A DNA stretch of 64,000 nucleotides. It comes from Chloroflexi bacterium GWB2_49_20. GTDB taxonomy: Bacteria > Chloroflexota > Anaerolineae > Anaerolineales > Villigracilaceae. A model generated the notes under the pieces. It was given only the letters and a program-made list of their open reading frames with translations. It was not told the DNA's origin and made no database searches. The first letter of the stretch is position 1. Every line of letters begins with the position of its first letter. The stretch is from NCBI GenBank assembly GCA_001796335.1, contig MGMF01000021.1, forward strand, positions 186,001 to 250,000, in the 5' to 3' direction. The position numbers and the translations under genes were made by a program. Shown here in pieces: positions 45,132 to 52,999 of this stretch.

Positions 45132-48100
45132 CTACTTGTGAATGACGATGGATCCTCCACCTAATTCCGTTAATTGGGTGGCATCATCCGCCGCGTCAAG
45201 CATATTGTCGTAAATGATTTTATCTGTTGACTTTTCCCAAATTTTGATTCGGAATCTATCCACTCCGCCACCACCGCTGATCTGGCCATCTATGGCAGTG
45301 AGCATGAAGCCGTATTCGCCCGCACCATTGATTGCGCCGGTTCCCTTGAATTGAGCTCTTGCTCCAGCAACCACCAGCCACTCATAACTGGTGCTCTTGA
45401 AGTCCAGATCGCCAGCCTTGAATTGGAATTGGGTATTGCCATCCGGGACGGTGGCACCCTTCTTGTACTTGGCCACAAAACCAAAGGTAGCCTTACCCGA
45501 CAAGTCTGGATAGGCTATGTACGCTCCTTCAGGGGAATTGATCCATCCGGCACCAGTGACGAAGCCGGCAGCAGGGTCGTACACGACCAGCAGGATACAT
45601 GAGGACTCGCCTATGGCTCCCCCAACGTCCGTGCCGCGCACACACAGATCATAGACGCCAGGTGCGGATGGGGCAGTGATGGTCGCTGTGACATCTTCGC
45701 CGACCGCGTCAAAGGCACCATCCTGCGCCTGCATGCCAGCCCAGGTGCCGCCGCCATCCAGGCTGTACTCAGCAGAAAGGATATCGGAACCACCCCTGCT
45801 GGTGTCGTCCACGTTGGCTGTCAGAGTTATCAAGGCGCCCACTGGCACTAGATTAAGATTGGCGACCACATTGGAGGTGACTGGGCCGGCACATGAAATA
45901 TCCAGGTTGGGCTGGAAGCCGGGTGTGGAGTTTTCAGTGTCTGTGCCGTCGCACAACCACGGGTCGAAGTCCACAGTGTTGCTGTTGTATAAGTAGATGG
46001 GGGAGCCTATGCCTGAGCCTACGCCAGAAGGTCCACTGGAATCGCCCCACCAATTCATCTCAACGTTGGCATTACCTAAATTGAGGTTGAGAGGGTTGCC
46101 TACAATAGAGTTTTGGTGTAGCTCGAATGTCGTGTCTGGCGCGTTCAAAAGAATACCAAACCCGCTGTTGAGAATTATGTTGTTGTTAAACTCTGCGGTC
46201 TGCGCGTTGGCGGCTACACCGCCATTATTCTCATGAAGATAGTTATTGTTGATTTTCGCCCCTGTACTCCCTGTTTCTATGACAATGGCCGCATACCCAG
46301 TCACATTATAAATCTCGTTGCCATCGATGTTTGCATTGTCTGCGAGCTCCCTGGCCAAGATCCCGTTGCCCTGGGTGCCATGGATATTATTGCCGATAAC
46401 AGTGGCAGTACCCGAGAAGCTGCCCAGATTGATCCCATCATAGGTGGAACCGTCGATGGTGTTGCCAGTTATTTCGAGATTGATTGCTCCCCACGACTCA
46501 ATCGGTCGCACAGTGTTTGTTAGCGTATTTGATGTTATGTTCACTGTGCCACCATTTATGCCTATGCCAAAGATGGGATATTCGGGGCCGGTGGGCGTGT
46601 TGCTGATTGTATTATTGGCTATAGTCGTGGTACCTATGTTACCGCCATCTATCTGGATGCCACGTTTTCCGCCGGTTATGGTGTTGTACTGGATAGTGTT
46701 GCTGCCGGCACCCACAGTATTGTCCACCCAAATGGCATAGAGCAAAGGTGGGGATGCCCAGTAACCGGAAGTGGCCATCGTGATGGTATTCCCGTCTACC
46801 TGGGTGGAGCCTCCGATCATATTGCCTGTGGAGCCGTTGGACAGGCCAATCGCCACGTCATCGGTCCCACCAACAGGCCCGATGATCGTGTTCCCTGATA
46901 CTGCATTGTTGTCTGCGTCGCTCAGAGTAATGCCTCGTTTGATATTGTCAGTCAGTTCGTTGTTCAAAATGAAATTGTTATTAGATCCATCCTCGAGGTT
47001 GATGCCGTAGAAGTTACCGTTGACATGGTTGCCGGAGATGGTTAGCCCGGAGGATGTCCAGGCGACGATGCCCCCGGCTGCCCATGGATCGGAGCGGGTA
47101 TGCCCGGTGATGGTATTGCTTGTCACAGCGCCTGTGGTAACATCCTGGATATTGATGCCGTTCAGTGGTGTGGCTGAACCTGTGACGGTGTTGTTGCTGA
47201 CCGTTACATTGCCACCAATGACAAGGATGCCATCGCGGGTGTAGTCGCTGATGTCGTTATCGTTCAGCGTAAGCAGGGAATCACCGTACACAGCCAATCC
47301 CCAGCTTTCATATGCCGGTGTTGCGGCAAAGTTGTGGATCGTGCTGGCAAAAAGTCCAGCCAGCGTGCCGCTAGCATCTTTTACGTCGCGGAAGAACACT
47401 CCGTCCAACCGGGCTGTGCCCGTAGTCTTGTTCTGTCCGTTGACATCCAGCGTGAAGCCTTCCACGCGTACATCAATGGTACCATTGGTGGCATACGCAG
47501 CCAGGAGATAGTCGTGAGTGGTTCCGTTGTGAGTCACCGAACCTGCCCGTGCGGTTGGGGCGAGGATCGTGGTTGATCCTTCACCTGCACCGATCAGCTC
47601 CAGGGACTTGGTGATGGTGACCTGTTCTGTGTACGTCCCCGCCGCCACGTTGACCGTGCTGCCACTGACCAGGTTGATGCTTTCCTGGATACGTCCAGTG
47701 GAACTGGTCTGGGAGCCAAGCGTGTGAACCGTGAGTGAAGAAAGGCTTGGTTGAAAACCTGGTGCTGGATCATTTGTATCGGTCCCGCTATCCAGCAATG
47801 GCGTGAAGTCCACTGTGCCGGAAATATTCCCCGCCACCGTAGCTAGGTCTGTGCTACCCCAATAATTGCTGGAGGCATCAATTGTTGAACCAAGCGACCC
47901 ATCCGCCTTCAATCCATAAAACAGATTACCGGCGATGGAATTGTTGTTGATTGTGATAGTCCCGTTCAGGCCCGTCACAATGATGCCGTTGCCGCTCGGG
48001 ACATGAACAACATTATTACGAATGTTGGCGCTGACCCCTCCGGCTGGATCGTTGTTCGAGGGCGTGCTGACGTTCTTCAGATAGACTGCACCGTTCAGAT

Positions 48101-48971
48101 TCGTGATGTCCGTCGTCGCAAAGTCAAAATTGTTGTCTTCAATCACAACATTCGTGAACTTGCCTGGCGTTTGGCCCGAGAACCCACCAGAGAACTGCAC
48201 GCCTGTGGACGCGAAATTGACGAACTTATTTCCCTTGATCTCCTGCAGAGAGGTAACATTCATCGATCCATATGTGATCGCCTCGATGGCACGGCCTCCG
48301 TATTTATAGCCATCTGTATACGTTCCCGTGAACAACGCGTCGAAGGTGTTGTTCTCCACCGTCGTGGCGCCAGATTGCCGCTCCAGCAATATGGCGTGAT
48401 ACATGTTTTTGAAATAATTGTTGCTGATGACCAGTTCCCCCGTGCCTGTGTATGCCCACAAGCCATAGTCCTCTCCCAACCCCACAGAGTTGCCATGACC
48501 GATGATCTTGGAATTCTGAATCGTCCGTGACTGGGCACCTTTTGTGAGGATGGCGAAATAGGTGCCGCTGCTCGTTGCGCCATTGACAATCTTGAATCCC
48601 TTGAAGACTACGGGACCAGTGGGATTGTAGATACGCACCTGTCCATCTAATGTGAGTGAGGTGCTGTTTTGACCGTCGATCACGACATTGTCCGGATTCA
48701 GCTCGTCACCGACAATCGTAAGTCCCTTAGTGATGACAACCTGTTCTGTGTACGTCCCCGCGGCCACGTTGATCGTATCGCCTTCTGAGGCAGCGTTGAT
48801 CGCCGCCTGGATAGTCTGGCATTGAAAGGTAGGAGATATACAGTTGGAATTATCTGCCAGCGCGGCGTTGACCGTCCAGGAGCCAGCTGCCTGAGCCGGA
48901 ACCGTCCATACCCCTATCAGCACCAAAGCCACCAGCACTGCCAGGTTAAAGATGATCGATTTTGCTTTCAT
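45132..48971 (-). CDS. large secreted right-handed beta-helix protein
   Basis: A 1279-residue exported protein. Residues 1-28 are a Sec signal peptide ending in PAQA-A. The mature part starts with a CQTIQAAINAASEGDTINVAAGTYTEQV block (in part), the NosD/pectate-lyase-like start, and this whole beginning is repeated at about residue 430 (VHTLGSQTSSTGRIQES...NVAAGTYTEQV). Between and after lie many short NxIxxNxI turns of parallel beta-helix (PbH1) repeats. Residues about 1090-1160 form an Ig-like segment (SAEYSLDGGGTW). The C-terminus from GAGWINSPEGAY to GGGSIVIHK is a post-COAP-like beta domain. No LPXTG, transmembrane end or catalytic triad is seen. It could bind or cleave polysaccharide, or act as adhesin. 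GGAG precedes the ATG. Confidence 0.85.
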   Translation of the reverse strand: MKAKSIIFNLAVLVALVLIGVWTVPAQAAGSWTVNAALADNSNCISPTFQCQTIQAAINAASEGDTINVAAGTYTEQVVITKGLTIVGDELNPDNVVIDGQNSTSLTLDGQVRIYNPTGPVVFKGFKIVNGATSSGTYFAILTKGAQSRTIQNSKIIGHGNSVGLGEDYGLWAYTGTGELVISNNYFKNMYHAILLERQSGATTVENNTFDALFTGTYTDGYKYGGRAIEAITYGSMNVTSLQEIKGNKFVNFASTGVQFSGGFSGQTPGKFTNVVIEDNNFDFATTDITNLNGAVYLKNVSTPSNNDPAGGVSANIRNNVVHVPSGNGIIVTGLNGTITINNNSIAGNLFYGLKADGSLGSTIDASSNYWGSTDLATVAGNISGTVDFTPLLDSGTDTNDPAPGFQPSLSSLTVHTLGSQTSSTGRIQESINLVSGSTVNVAAGTYTEQVTITKSLELIGAGEGSTTILAPTARAGSVTHNGTTHDYLLAAYATNGTIDVRVEGFTLDVNGQNKTTGTARLDGVFFRDVKDASGTLAGLFASTIHNFAATPAYESWGLAVYGDSLLTLNDNDISDYTRDGILVIGGNVTVSNNTVTGSATPLNGINIQDVTTGAVTSNTITGHTRSDPWAAGGIVAWTSSGLTISGNHVNGNFYGINLEDGSNNNFILNNELTDNIKRGITLSDADNNAVSGNTIIGPVGGTDDVAIGLSNGSTGNMIGGSTQVDGNTITMATSGYWASPPLLYAIWVDNTVGAGSNTIQYNTITGGKRGIQIDGGNIGTTTIANNTISNTPTGPEYPIFGIGINGGTVNITSNTLTNTVRPIESWGAINLEITGNTIDGSTYDGINLGSFSGTATVIGNNIHGTQGNGILARELADNANIDGNEIYNVTGYAAIVIETGSTGAKINNNYLHENNGGVAANAQTAEFNNNIILNSGFGILLNAPDTTFELHQNSIVGNPLNLNLGNANVEMNWWGDSSGPSGVGSGIGSPIYLYNSNTVDFDPWLCDGTDTENSTPGFQPNLDISCAGPVTSNVVANLNLVPVGALITLTANVDDTSRGGSDILSAEYSLDGGGTWAGMQAQDGAFDAVGEDVTATITAPSAPGVYDLCVRGTDVGGAIGESSCILLVVYDPAAGFVTGAGWINSPEGAYIAYPDLSGKATFGFVAKYKKGATVPDGNTQFQFKAGDLDFKSTSYEWLVVAGARAQFKGTGAINGAGEYGFMLTAIDGQISGGGGVDRFRIKIWEKSTDKIIYDNMLDAADDATQLTELGGGSIVIHK

Positions 48972-49219
48972 CGAATTTTTCTCCTTTTAAAATCAGATCT
49001 ATCGAATTCAGGATATGCATTGAAATAGAATTCCTTGTTTTAAAAATCGTTGCTCTTTCTTGTTTATTGTAGCGATACGCAACCCTCCTTTGGCCAACCA
49101 TATTCAAGTCTGCTTCTCTTTTCGGGACCTGCGAAAGGAGATGACTGTTCTCTACCTGATTTACGCGCTGCGGTGGATCGGCTCCAACCGGGATTCTTTT
49201 TTCGCCTGTTCATCAGCCC

Positions 49220-49558
49220 TTATAGAAACCTATATTTCTGAAACTTGATGGCGATGCCAATCGCTCCGTCCGAGAGATGCTCGTTTCTGACCACAGTTCC
49301 TCTGGTTGCCAGTTGGGATGAGTCCCATTCCGGGGACTCGCTCGAAAGGGCGATCTTGACATGGATTTCAGCTTCATTTGCAATGGAGCATTGGGTCGCC
49401 ACCAAAGCTCCGCTTGAGCTCAAGTCAATCACTCTGGCTGTCTCAACGAATTTCTGCCCCTGCGCGTTCTGCCATTGCATGGTGACCGGGTAATCACACT
49501 TCATCCTGGGTTTTGTCCGTTTTTCAGGAAAGAGAGACTTGCGACCGGTCTGTTCCAT
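49220..49558 (-). CDS. PilZ domain protein
   Basis: A 112-residue protein that is essentially a single PilZ domain, which binds cyclic di-GMP. The two ligand motifs are visible: an R-rich stretch KRTKPRMKCDYPV for RxxxR and VIDLSSSGALV for DxSxxG. LATRGTVVRNEHLSDGAIGIAIKF forms the last strands. A protein this small acts by binding a partner. It is upstream of, and in the same orientation as, the beta-helix exoprotein gene (248 bases between), so c-di-GMP could influence that product, but the link is only positional. Confidence 0.85.
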   Translation of the reverse strand: MEQTGRKSLFPEKRTKPRMKCDYPVTMQWQNAQGQKFVETARVIDLSSSGALVATQCSIANEAEIHVKIALSSESPEWDSSQLATRGTVVRNEHLSDGAIGIAIKFQKYRFL

Positions 49559-50299
49559 TTTGGGCCCGTACTCCTTAAAAATGATCTGTCTTTCACATTA
49601 CAGGGTTTCTACCCTTCTATCATTCTATTGGAAAGGCCTTGAAAATACATCCGCGCTTTGGATAGAATTCACTCCTACATTCCGCCCCTTCTTGAACCTT
49701 AAGCAATACGACAATCCGTCTATTCCCCCGGCACAATTGTGCCGTTTCCGTCTGAAACACGGGATTGGAATTAATGAACTTACTGGGAAAAAACACGCAA
49801 AAACCATTTACCACCAAGTCACCAAGAACAATGGAAAAAGATTTGTTCTTTTTGTCGTATCTACTCACGTCCATAATTGCGATTAATTCCACAGTGGCAG
49901 AACGCTGTTGTTCAATGCAAAAAAGCTCTATCTTCTGTCTTTGCGAGGAGCATCCTCCCAGCGACGCCGGAGACCCCGATGCTTTTTGGGGTGGCAATCC
50001 CCTTGCCGGAGAGGAGACTGCCACGCTGCGCTCGCAGTGACAAAATCTGATATGGTGAGTAGATACTTTTTGTCTTAAAAACCATTGCGACTCTGCGCCT
50101 TTGCGTTAATTTTTTTCCTGGCACCTCTTTACAATAACCATTTACCACCATCCCAAAGTGACGGGACATGAGTCACAAAGACTCCAAGAAGAACATAATG
50201 TTGTTTCTTCGTGCCTTCGTATCTAGTGGTTTCGGATTTTTGATTGGTGGGTGTTGGATTGCGGATTATAATGCTCCAGAAGGATTCTGGGCAGTACTT
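49559..50299. repeat. 741-base intergenic stretch with dispersed-repeat sequence
   Basis: No convincing gene. The part 49940-50040 looks like a dispersed bacterial repeat of the type GCAATCCCC...GGAGACTGCCACGCTGCGCTCGCAGTGACA. It is framed by a 12-base inverted repeat, GTATCTACTCAC at 49857-49868 and GTGAGTAGATAC at 50055-50066, and by a 15-base direct repeat, AACCATTTACCACCA, at 49802-49816 and 50136-50150. Shorter CACCAAG/CACAAAGACTCCAAG tracts next to both copies belong to the same repeat type. A non-autonomous element or its debris is likely. Confidence 0.55.
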
Positions 50300-50992
50300 T
50301 CAATTCATTTTATGCTGGACTTGGGTAAGCCCGTGGCTGTGTGCAAAAACCAGCAGCTCCAGCCTGTCTGCTACGCCCAGTTTAGCGTAGATCGAGGTCA
50401 GGTAGTGCCGCACCGTTGTCTCAGCAATGCACAACTGGCTTGCAATTTGCTTGTTTTTCATTCCCCGCCCAATCAATTGGATGATCTCGCGTTCGCGTTC
50501 ACAGAGCTGCCCTATGCTTTCCACCTCAGGGTCTGCGGCAGTGGCACTTTGCCCGTGAAATGAATGGTTCACCAGATCTGCCATTAAGGAATGCTCGATC
50601 CACACTTCCCCGGCATGAACTTTCCTGATCGCTTTTATTAAAGCCTCTGGCGGTTGGGTCTTTGACACAATTCCCAGGACCCCACGCTGCACCGCCTGCA
50701 GGTAAGTCTGGCGGTCGTTTGAGCCGGTAACCAGGATCATGCGCGCCTGGTTACCGGCTTTGTGGATCTCTGGAAAAACGTCAAAACCGAAACCGTTTTC
50801 CGGATCATGCTTAAGCAGAATGATGTCGGGCCTGCTTACAGCGATCAGGCTCAACGCCTCGTTCAGATTTCCCACCTCTCCCACCACCTTCATATCCGGC
50901 TGGCTCTCGACAATAAGGCGTATACCTGCCCGCACCAGGGCAAGGTTGTTCAGGAGAATGATGCGAATGGGTTCTATTGATGTTTTGGTCAT
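50300..50992 (-). CDS. NarL/LuxR-type regulator with a degenerate receiver domain
   Basis: A 230-residue protein with the NarL layout. Residues 1-130 are a receiver domain in which key residues are replaced: the acidic pair is N15-N16 in IILLNNLALV, and the phosphoacceptor position is K61 in DIILLKHDPENG. The signalling Thr (VTGSN) and Lys (VSKTQPPEAL) remain. Residues 160-225 are a normal LuxR helix-turn-helix: LCEREREIIQLIGRGMKNKQIASQL and ETTVRHYLTSIYAKLGVADR (in part). It therefore is unlikely to be switched by phosphorylation. No histidine kinase is adjacent. A promoter follows repeat R1 about 330 bases upstream. Confidence 0.9.
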   Translation of the reverse strand: MTKTSIEPIRIILLNNLALVRAGIRLIVESQPDMKVVGEVGNLNEALSLIAVSRPDIILLKHDPENGFGFDVFPEIHKAGNQARMILVTGSNDRQTYLQAVQRGVLGIVSKTQPPEALIKAIRKVHAGEVWIEHSLMADLVNHSFHGQSATAADPEVESIGQLCEREREIIQLIGRGMKNKQIASQLCIAETTVRHYLTSIYAKLGVADRLELLVFAHSHGLTQVQHKMN

Positions 50993-51328
50993 GCCTGGTG
51001 TCCCCCGTGTTGATTGAATGCTGGAAGAGGCTTGCGATTCAACCGTGTGCTGTCAATGATCGATTTGATGTGATCCATTGTCTCCCTCAGATGCAATTCA
51101 AATCACCAACCACTGGAAATTAAAATAAGGCATTTTTTGCATTTCCACAGCATATCGCACCCATTGAAGAGTACATGATCATGGATCAACTCGATCTGCG
51201 CCCAGGAAAATACCTTGCTTTTCCAACCTCATTTGAGGTATTCTTTGGACATTGATCTGTTGGGTTTACAAGTTGAATCCAGGAATTAAAACAAAACTGG
51301 ATCTCGAACAAAATTTCCACCATTCTAT

Positions 51329-51357
51329 AGATTACACTTATTACAGATGCCTGTCAA
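51329..51357 (-). promoter_or_regulatory. promoter next to repeat R1
   Basis: On the minus strand TTGACA (51357-51352) and TAATCT (51334-51329) are 17 bases apart. It would read toward the LuxR-type gene, giving a leader of about 330 bases. It lies four bases beyond the end of R1, in the same relation as the promoter at R2. Confidence 0.55.
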
Positions 51358-51361
51358 CAAT

Positions 51362-51480
51362 ACAAACCTCTCAAAAGCATAGACATTTGTACTGTGTTTG
51401 TCCTGCCGGAAAGAGCCTTATTAGAATTCGATCCCTGCTGGCTCGAGCAACCCCCTTTGGCTAAATTTTTCAAGACCATC
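51362..51480. repeat. direct repeat copy R1 (119 bases)
   Basis: Identical at 117 of 119 positions to 52792-52910, in the same orientation, with weaker similarity for about 14 bases more at the right end. The mismatches are at 51400/52830 and 51463/52893. The two copies are 1430 bases apart and enclose the secreted protein gene. The rest of the gene-free stretch 50993-51699 holds the R1 promoter and the hairpin at 51630-51660; no gene is seen. Confidence 0.93.
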
Positions 51481-51629
51481 CGGCGCGTGTTTTTTTCCCG
51501 GGTAGTGAATTAAAGTGGAATTACCTTCTCCCCCATGCTTTCCGCCGGGAATTTGCGCATCCATGCTCAGGAATGGGATGGATCTTTATTTCCTGGCAAA
51601 ATTGAAGCGGCATGTATCGTCACAGAATG

Positions 51630-51660
51630 ACACACCCCACTTAATAATTGTGGGGTGTGT
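51630..51660 (+). terminator. hairpin plus T-run
   Basis: An 11-bp stem (51630-51640 with 51650-51660), ACACACCCCAC, with a 9-base loop, followed by TTTTT on the plus strand. As an intrinsic terminator it would stop plus-strand transcription toward the 3' end of the secreted protein gene; as a stem it may also protect the end of that minus-strand message, which stops 40 bases away. Confidence 0.7.
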
Positions 51661-51699
51661 TTTTTAGTTATCGAAAATTGTCAGAATGTGCAGCAGTTT

Positions 51700-52533
51700 T
51701 TACTCAAAAATTACACTGAATACATCGCTGATGAGAATTGTTGGTGATGATCCTTTATTAATCCAGACGGATAGATCTCTAGGGCCAGATCCAGTATAGT
51801 TCTGCTCGGTAATATTTACATGCCAGCTTCCTGTGCCGTATGCATCAGTTGTGAAAGTAAATGCTGGAATGGTACTTGTAAAAAATCCTGTCCAACCAGC
51901 AGAACCTGTATAAGTTTTGACTGCAATGCCTGTTGTGCTATTCCAAGTCCCACCGTCACCGTCAGTAGCTGTCCATGTTCCACTTAACATCCCAGATCCT
52001 GAAATTATCCCTATAGCTGTATAAGTATAAGGATAAGCACCACTGCCAATGTTATACACGGCTACAATAGTAACAGCATTACCAGTTACAGAAACTGTAG
52101 CTGAATAAGTGTTTCCGGTAGATGAACCAGTTGCGGAATTACCTGAAATATTTAAGATATGTTGATAAGGATTACCACTCGGCCACTTTGTGGAGTTAAA
52201 TTCCAATCCAGTAACGCCATTCAAATTCCAACCTGTAAACACATATGGCGTATAACCATTAGACAAGTAGACCGTGTAAGTGGTGTTCGGATTTAAACCA
52301 CCCATGACTCCAGTGATAGTGACTTGAGTGTTACCATTGGGTTGGTTAACAATCAGCTTGGATGCCACATCTGATCCTGGAATGTCCATTGACCCGTAAG
52401 GTGGAACGGGCATAACAGCTGCTGATAGATTCCAATCAACGAAAGTAGCCCCATTTGGTTTTACAGCCAAAGCTGGTGTCGCAAATAAAGAAAGTGCAAG
52501 AACAAGCATGAGAATAATTCTAATTTTTTTCAT
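51700..52533 (-). CDS. secreted protein of unknown function
   Basis: A 277-residue exported protein. Residues 1-23 are a signal peptide (KKIRIILMLVLALSLFATPALA). The mature part is rich in Gly, Ser, Thr, Asn and aromatic residues, with few charges and no cysteine, as in extracellular beta-sandwich or surface-layer-like proteins; ITGVMGGLNPNTTYTVYLSNGY resembles a fibronectin-type strand turn. No family is recognised and no anchor is seen. The gene is more AT-rich than its neighbours, lies between two long direct repeats, and has a 240-base leader with a terminator and its own promoter. GGAGG precedes the ATG by six bases. Confidence 0.75.
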   Translation of the reverse strand: MKKIRIILMLVLALSLFATPALAVKPNGATFVDWNLSAAVMPVPPYGSMDIPGSDVASKLIVNQPNGNTQVTITGVMGGLNPNTTYTVYLSNGYTPYVFTGWNLNGVTGLEFNSTKWPSGNPYQHILNISGNSATGSSTGNTYSATVSVTGNAVTIVAVYNIGSGAYPYTYTAIGIISGSGMLSGTWTATDGDGGTWNSTTGIAVKTYTGSAGWTGFFTSTIPAFTFTTDAYGTGSWHVNITEQNYTGSGPRDLSVWINKGSSPTILISDVFSVIFE

Positions 52534-52562
52534 AATAATCCTCCATAATATGATTTAATAAA

Positions 52563-52598
52563 TTATTTTTCAACGAATTTTATTATTAATCTTTTCAT
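52563..52598 (-). CDS. possible 11-residue leader peptide
   Basis: The frame encodes MKRLIIKFVEK with AAGAGGAGGT immediately ahead. It lies between the leader's terminator hairpin and the secreted protein gene, 29 bases before that gene's start. The site-start spacing is short. It may be translated as a leader peptide, or the ribosome site may be a chance match. Confidence 0.3.
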   Translation of the reverse strand: MKRLIIKFVEK

Positions 52599-52620
52599 TT
52601 ACCTCCTCTTGAAAACAAAA

Positions 52621-52742
52621 AAACCGACATATATGCCGGTTTCGCTATTGGCTCCCCAAAGATTTCCCCAATTATGTTTGAAAGGTAATGTGTGATGTCG
52701 GGAAAGCGACCAAATTAAACCCTTGGTTCAAAGCCCTGTGTG
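52621..52742 (-). promoter_or_regulatory. structured 5' leader ending in a terminator: candidate riboswitch or attenuator
   Basis: Transcription from the promoter at 52749-52777 should begin near 52742. The next 120 bases contain several complementary segments, such as TTGAACC with GGTTTAA and ACCAA with TTGGT. They end in the hairpin 52642-52621 (AAACCGGCAT with ATGTCGGTTT, one mismatch) followed by a T-rich run (TTTTTTTG). The terminator is therefore inside the leader, 88 bases before the gene. This is the layout of transcription-terminating riboswitches and attenuators. I compared it by eye with c-di-GMP-I and -II, cobalamin, SAM, glycine, fluoride and guanidine classes and found no convincing match. 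Confidence 0.45.
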
Positions 52743-52748
52743 CATTAA

Positions 52749-52777
52749 ATAATACTATGTATAAAACCTAAAGTCAA
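52749..52777 (-). promoter_or_regulatory. promoter of the secreted protein gene, next to repeat R2
   Basis: On the minus strand TTGACT (52777-52772) and TATTAT (52754-52749) have a 17-base spacer. It starts 14 bases beyond the end of R2 and reads toward the secreted protein gene through the leader. Confidence 0.6.
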
Positions 52778-52791
52778 GTTAGAGAGTTGAG

Positions 52792-52910
52792 ACAAACCTC
52801 TCAAAAGCATAGACATTTGTACTGTGTTTCTCCTGCCGGAAAGAGCCTTATTAGAATTCGATCCCTGCTGGCTCGAGCAACCCCCTTTGGCTTAATTTTT
52901 CAAGACCATC
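52792..52910. repeat. direct repeat copy R2 (119 bases)
   Basis: Second copy of the repeat described at 51362-51480. The rest of the gap 52534-52999 holds the leader, its promoter and about 90 bases without recognised content. The core GCAACCCCCTTTGGC is also found with one extra base at 49079-49094, about 108 bases before the beta-helix gene. Confidence 0.93.
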
Positions 52911-52999
52911 CAGCCCGAGTTTTGTTTTCAAACAACAGAATATACAGGTTTATGATTCATATTCCACCCCCACCGCCTTGAACAACAATAACGCTTCAA

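Noticed and set aside
46233-47511. Repeated NxI-like pattern considered as a CRISPR or tandem-repeat array
   Set aside because: The repeats are degenerate protein-level beta-helix turns, not constant DNA repeats with spacers.
48003-48530. A 175-codon plus-strand frame inside the beta-helix gene
   Set aside because: Antisense shadow; the minus-strand frame has a signal peptide, ribosome site and beta-helix repeats throughout.
49620-50040. Overlapping frames of 60-134 codons on both strands
   Set aside because: No recognisable domain, no ribosome site, and the region reads as dispersed repeat sequence.
51252-51464. A 70-codon frame and its twin at 52787-52981
   Set aside because: They share sequence only because both lie in repeats R1 and R2; no ribosome site and the shared part breaks down outside the repeats.
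52621-52742. c-di-GMP-I riboswitch considered for the leader
   Set aside because: The characteristic GGCAAACC ... GGGACGCAAAGCC core and tetraloop receptor are absent; left as unclassified.
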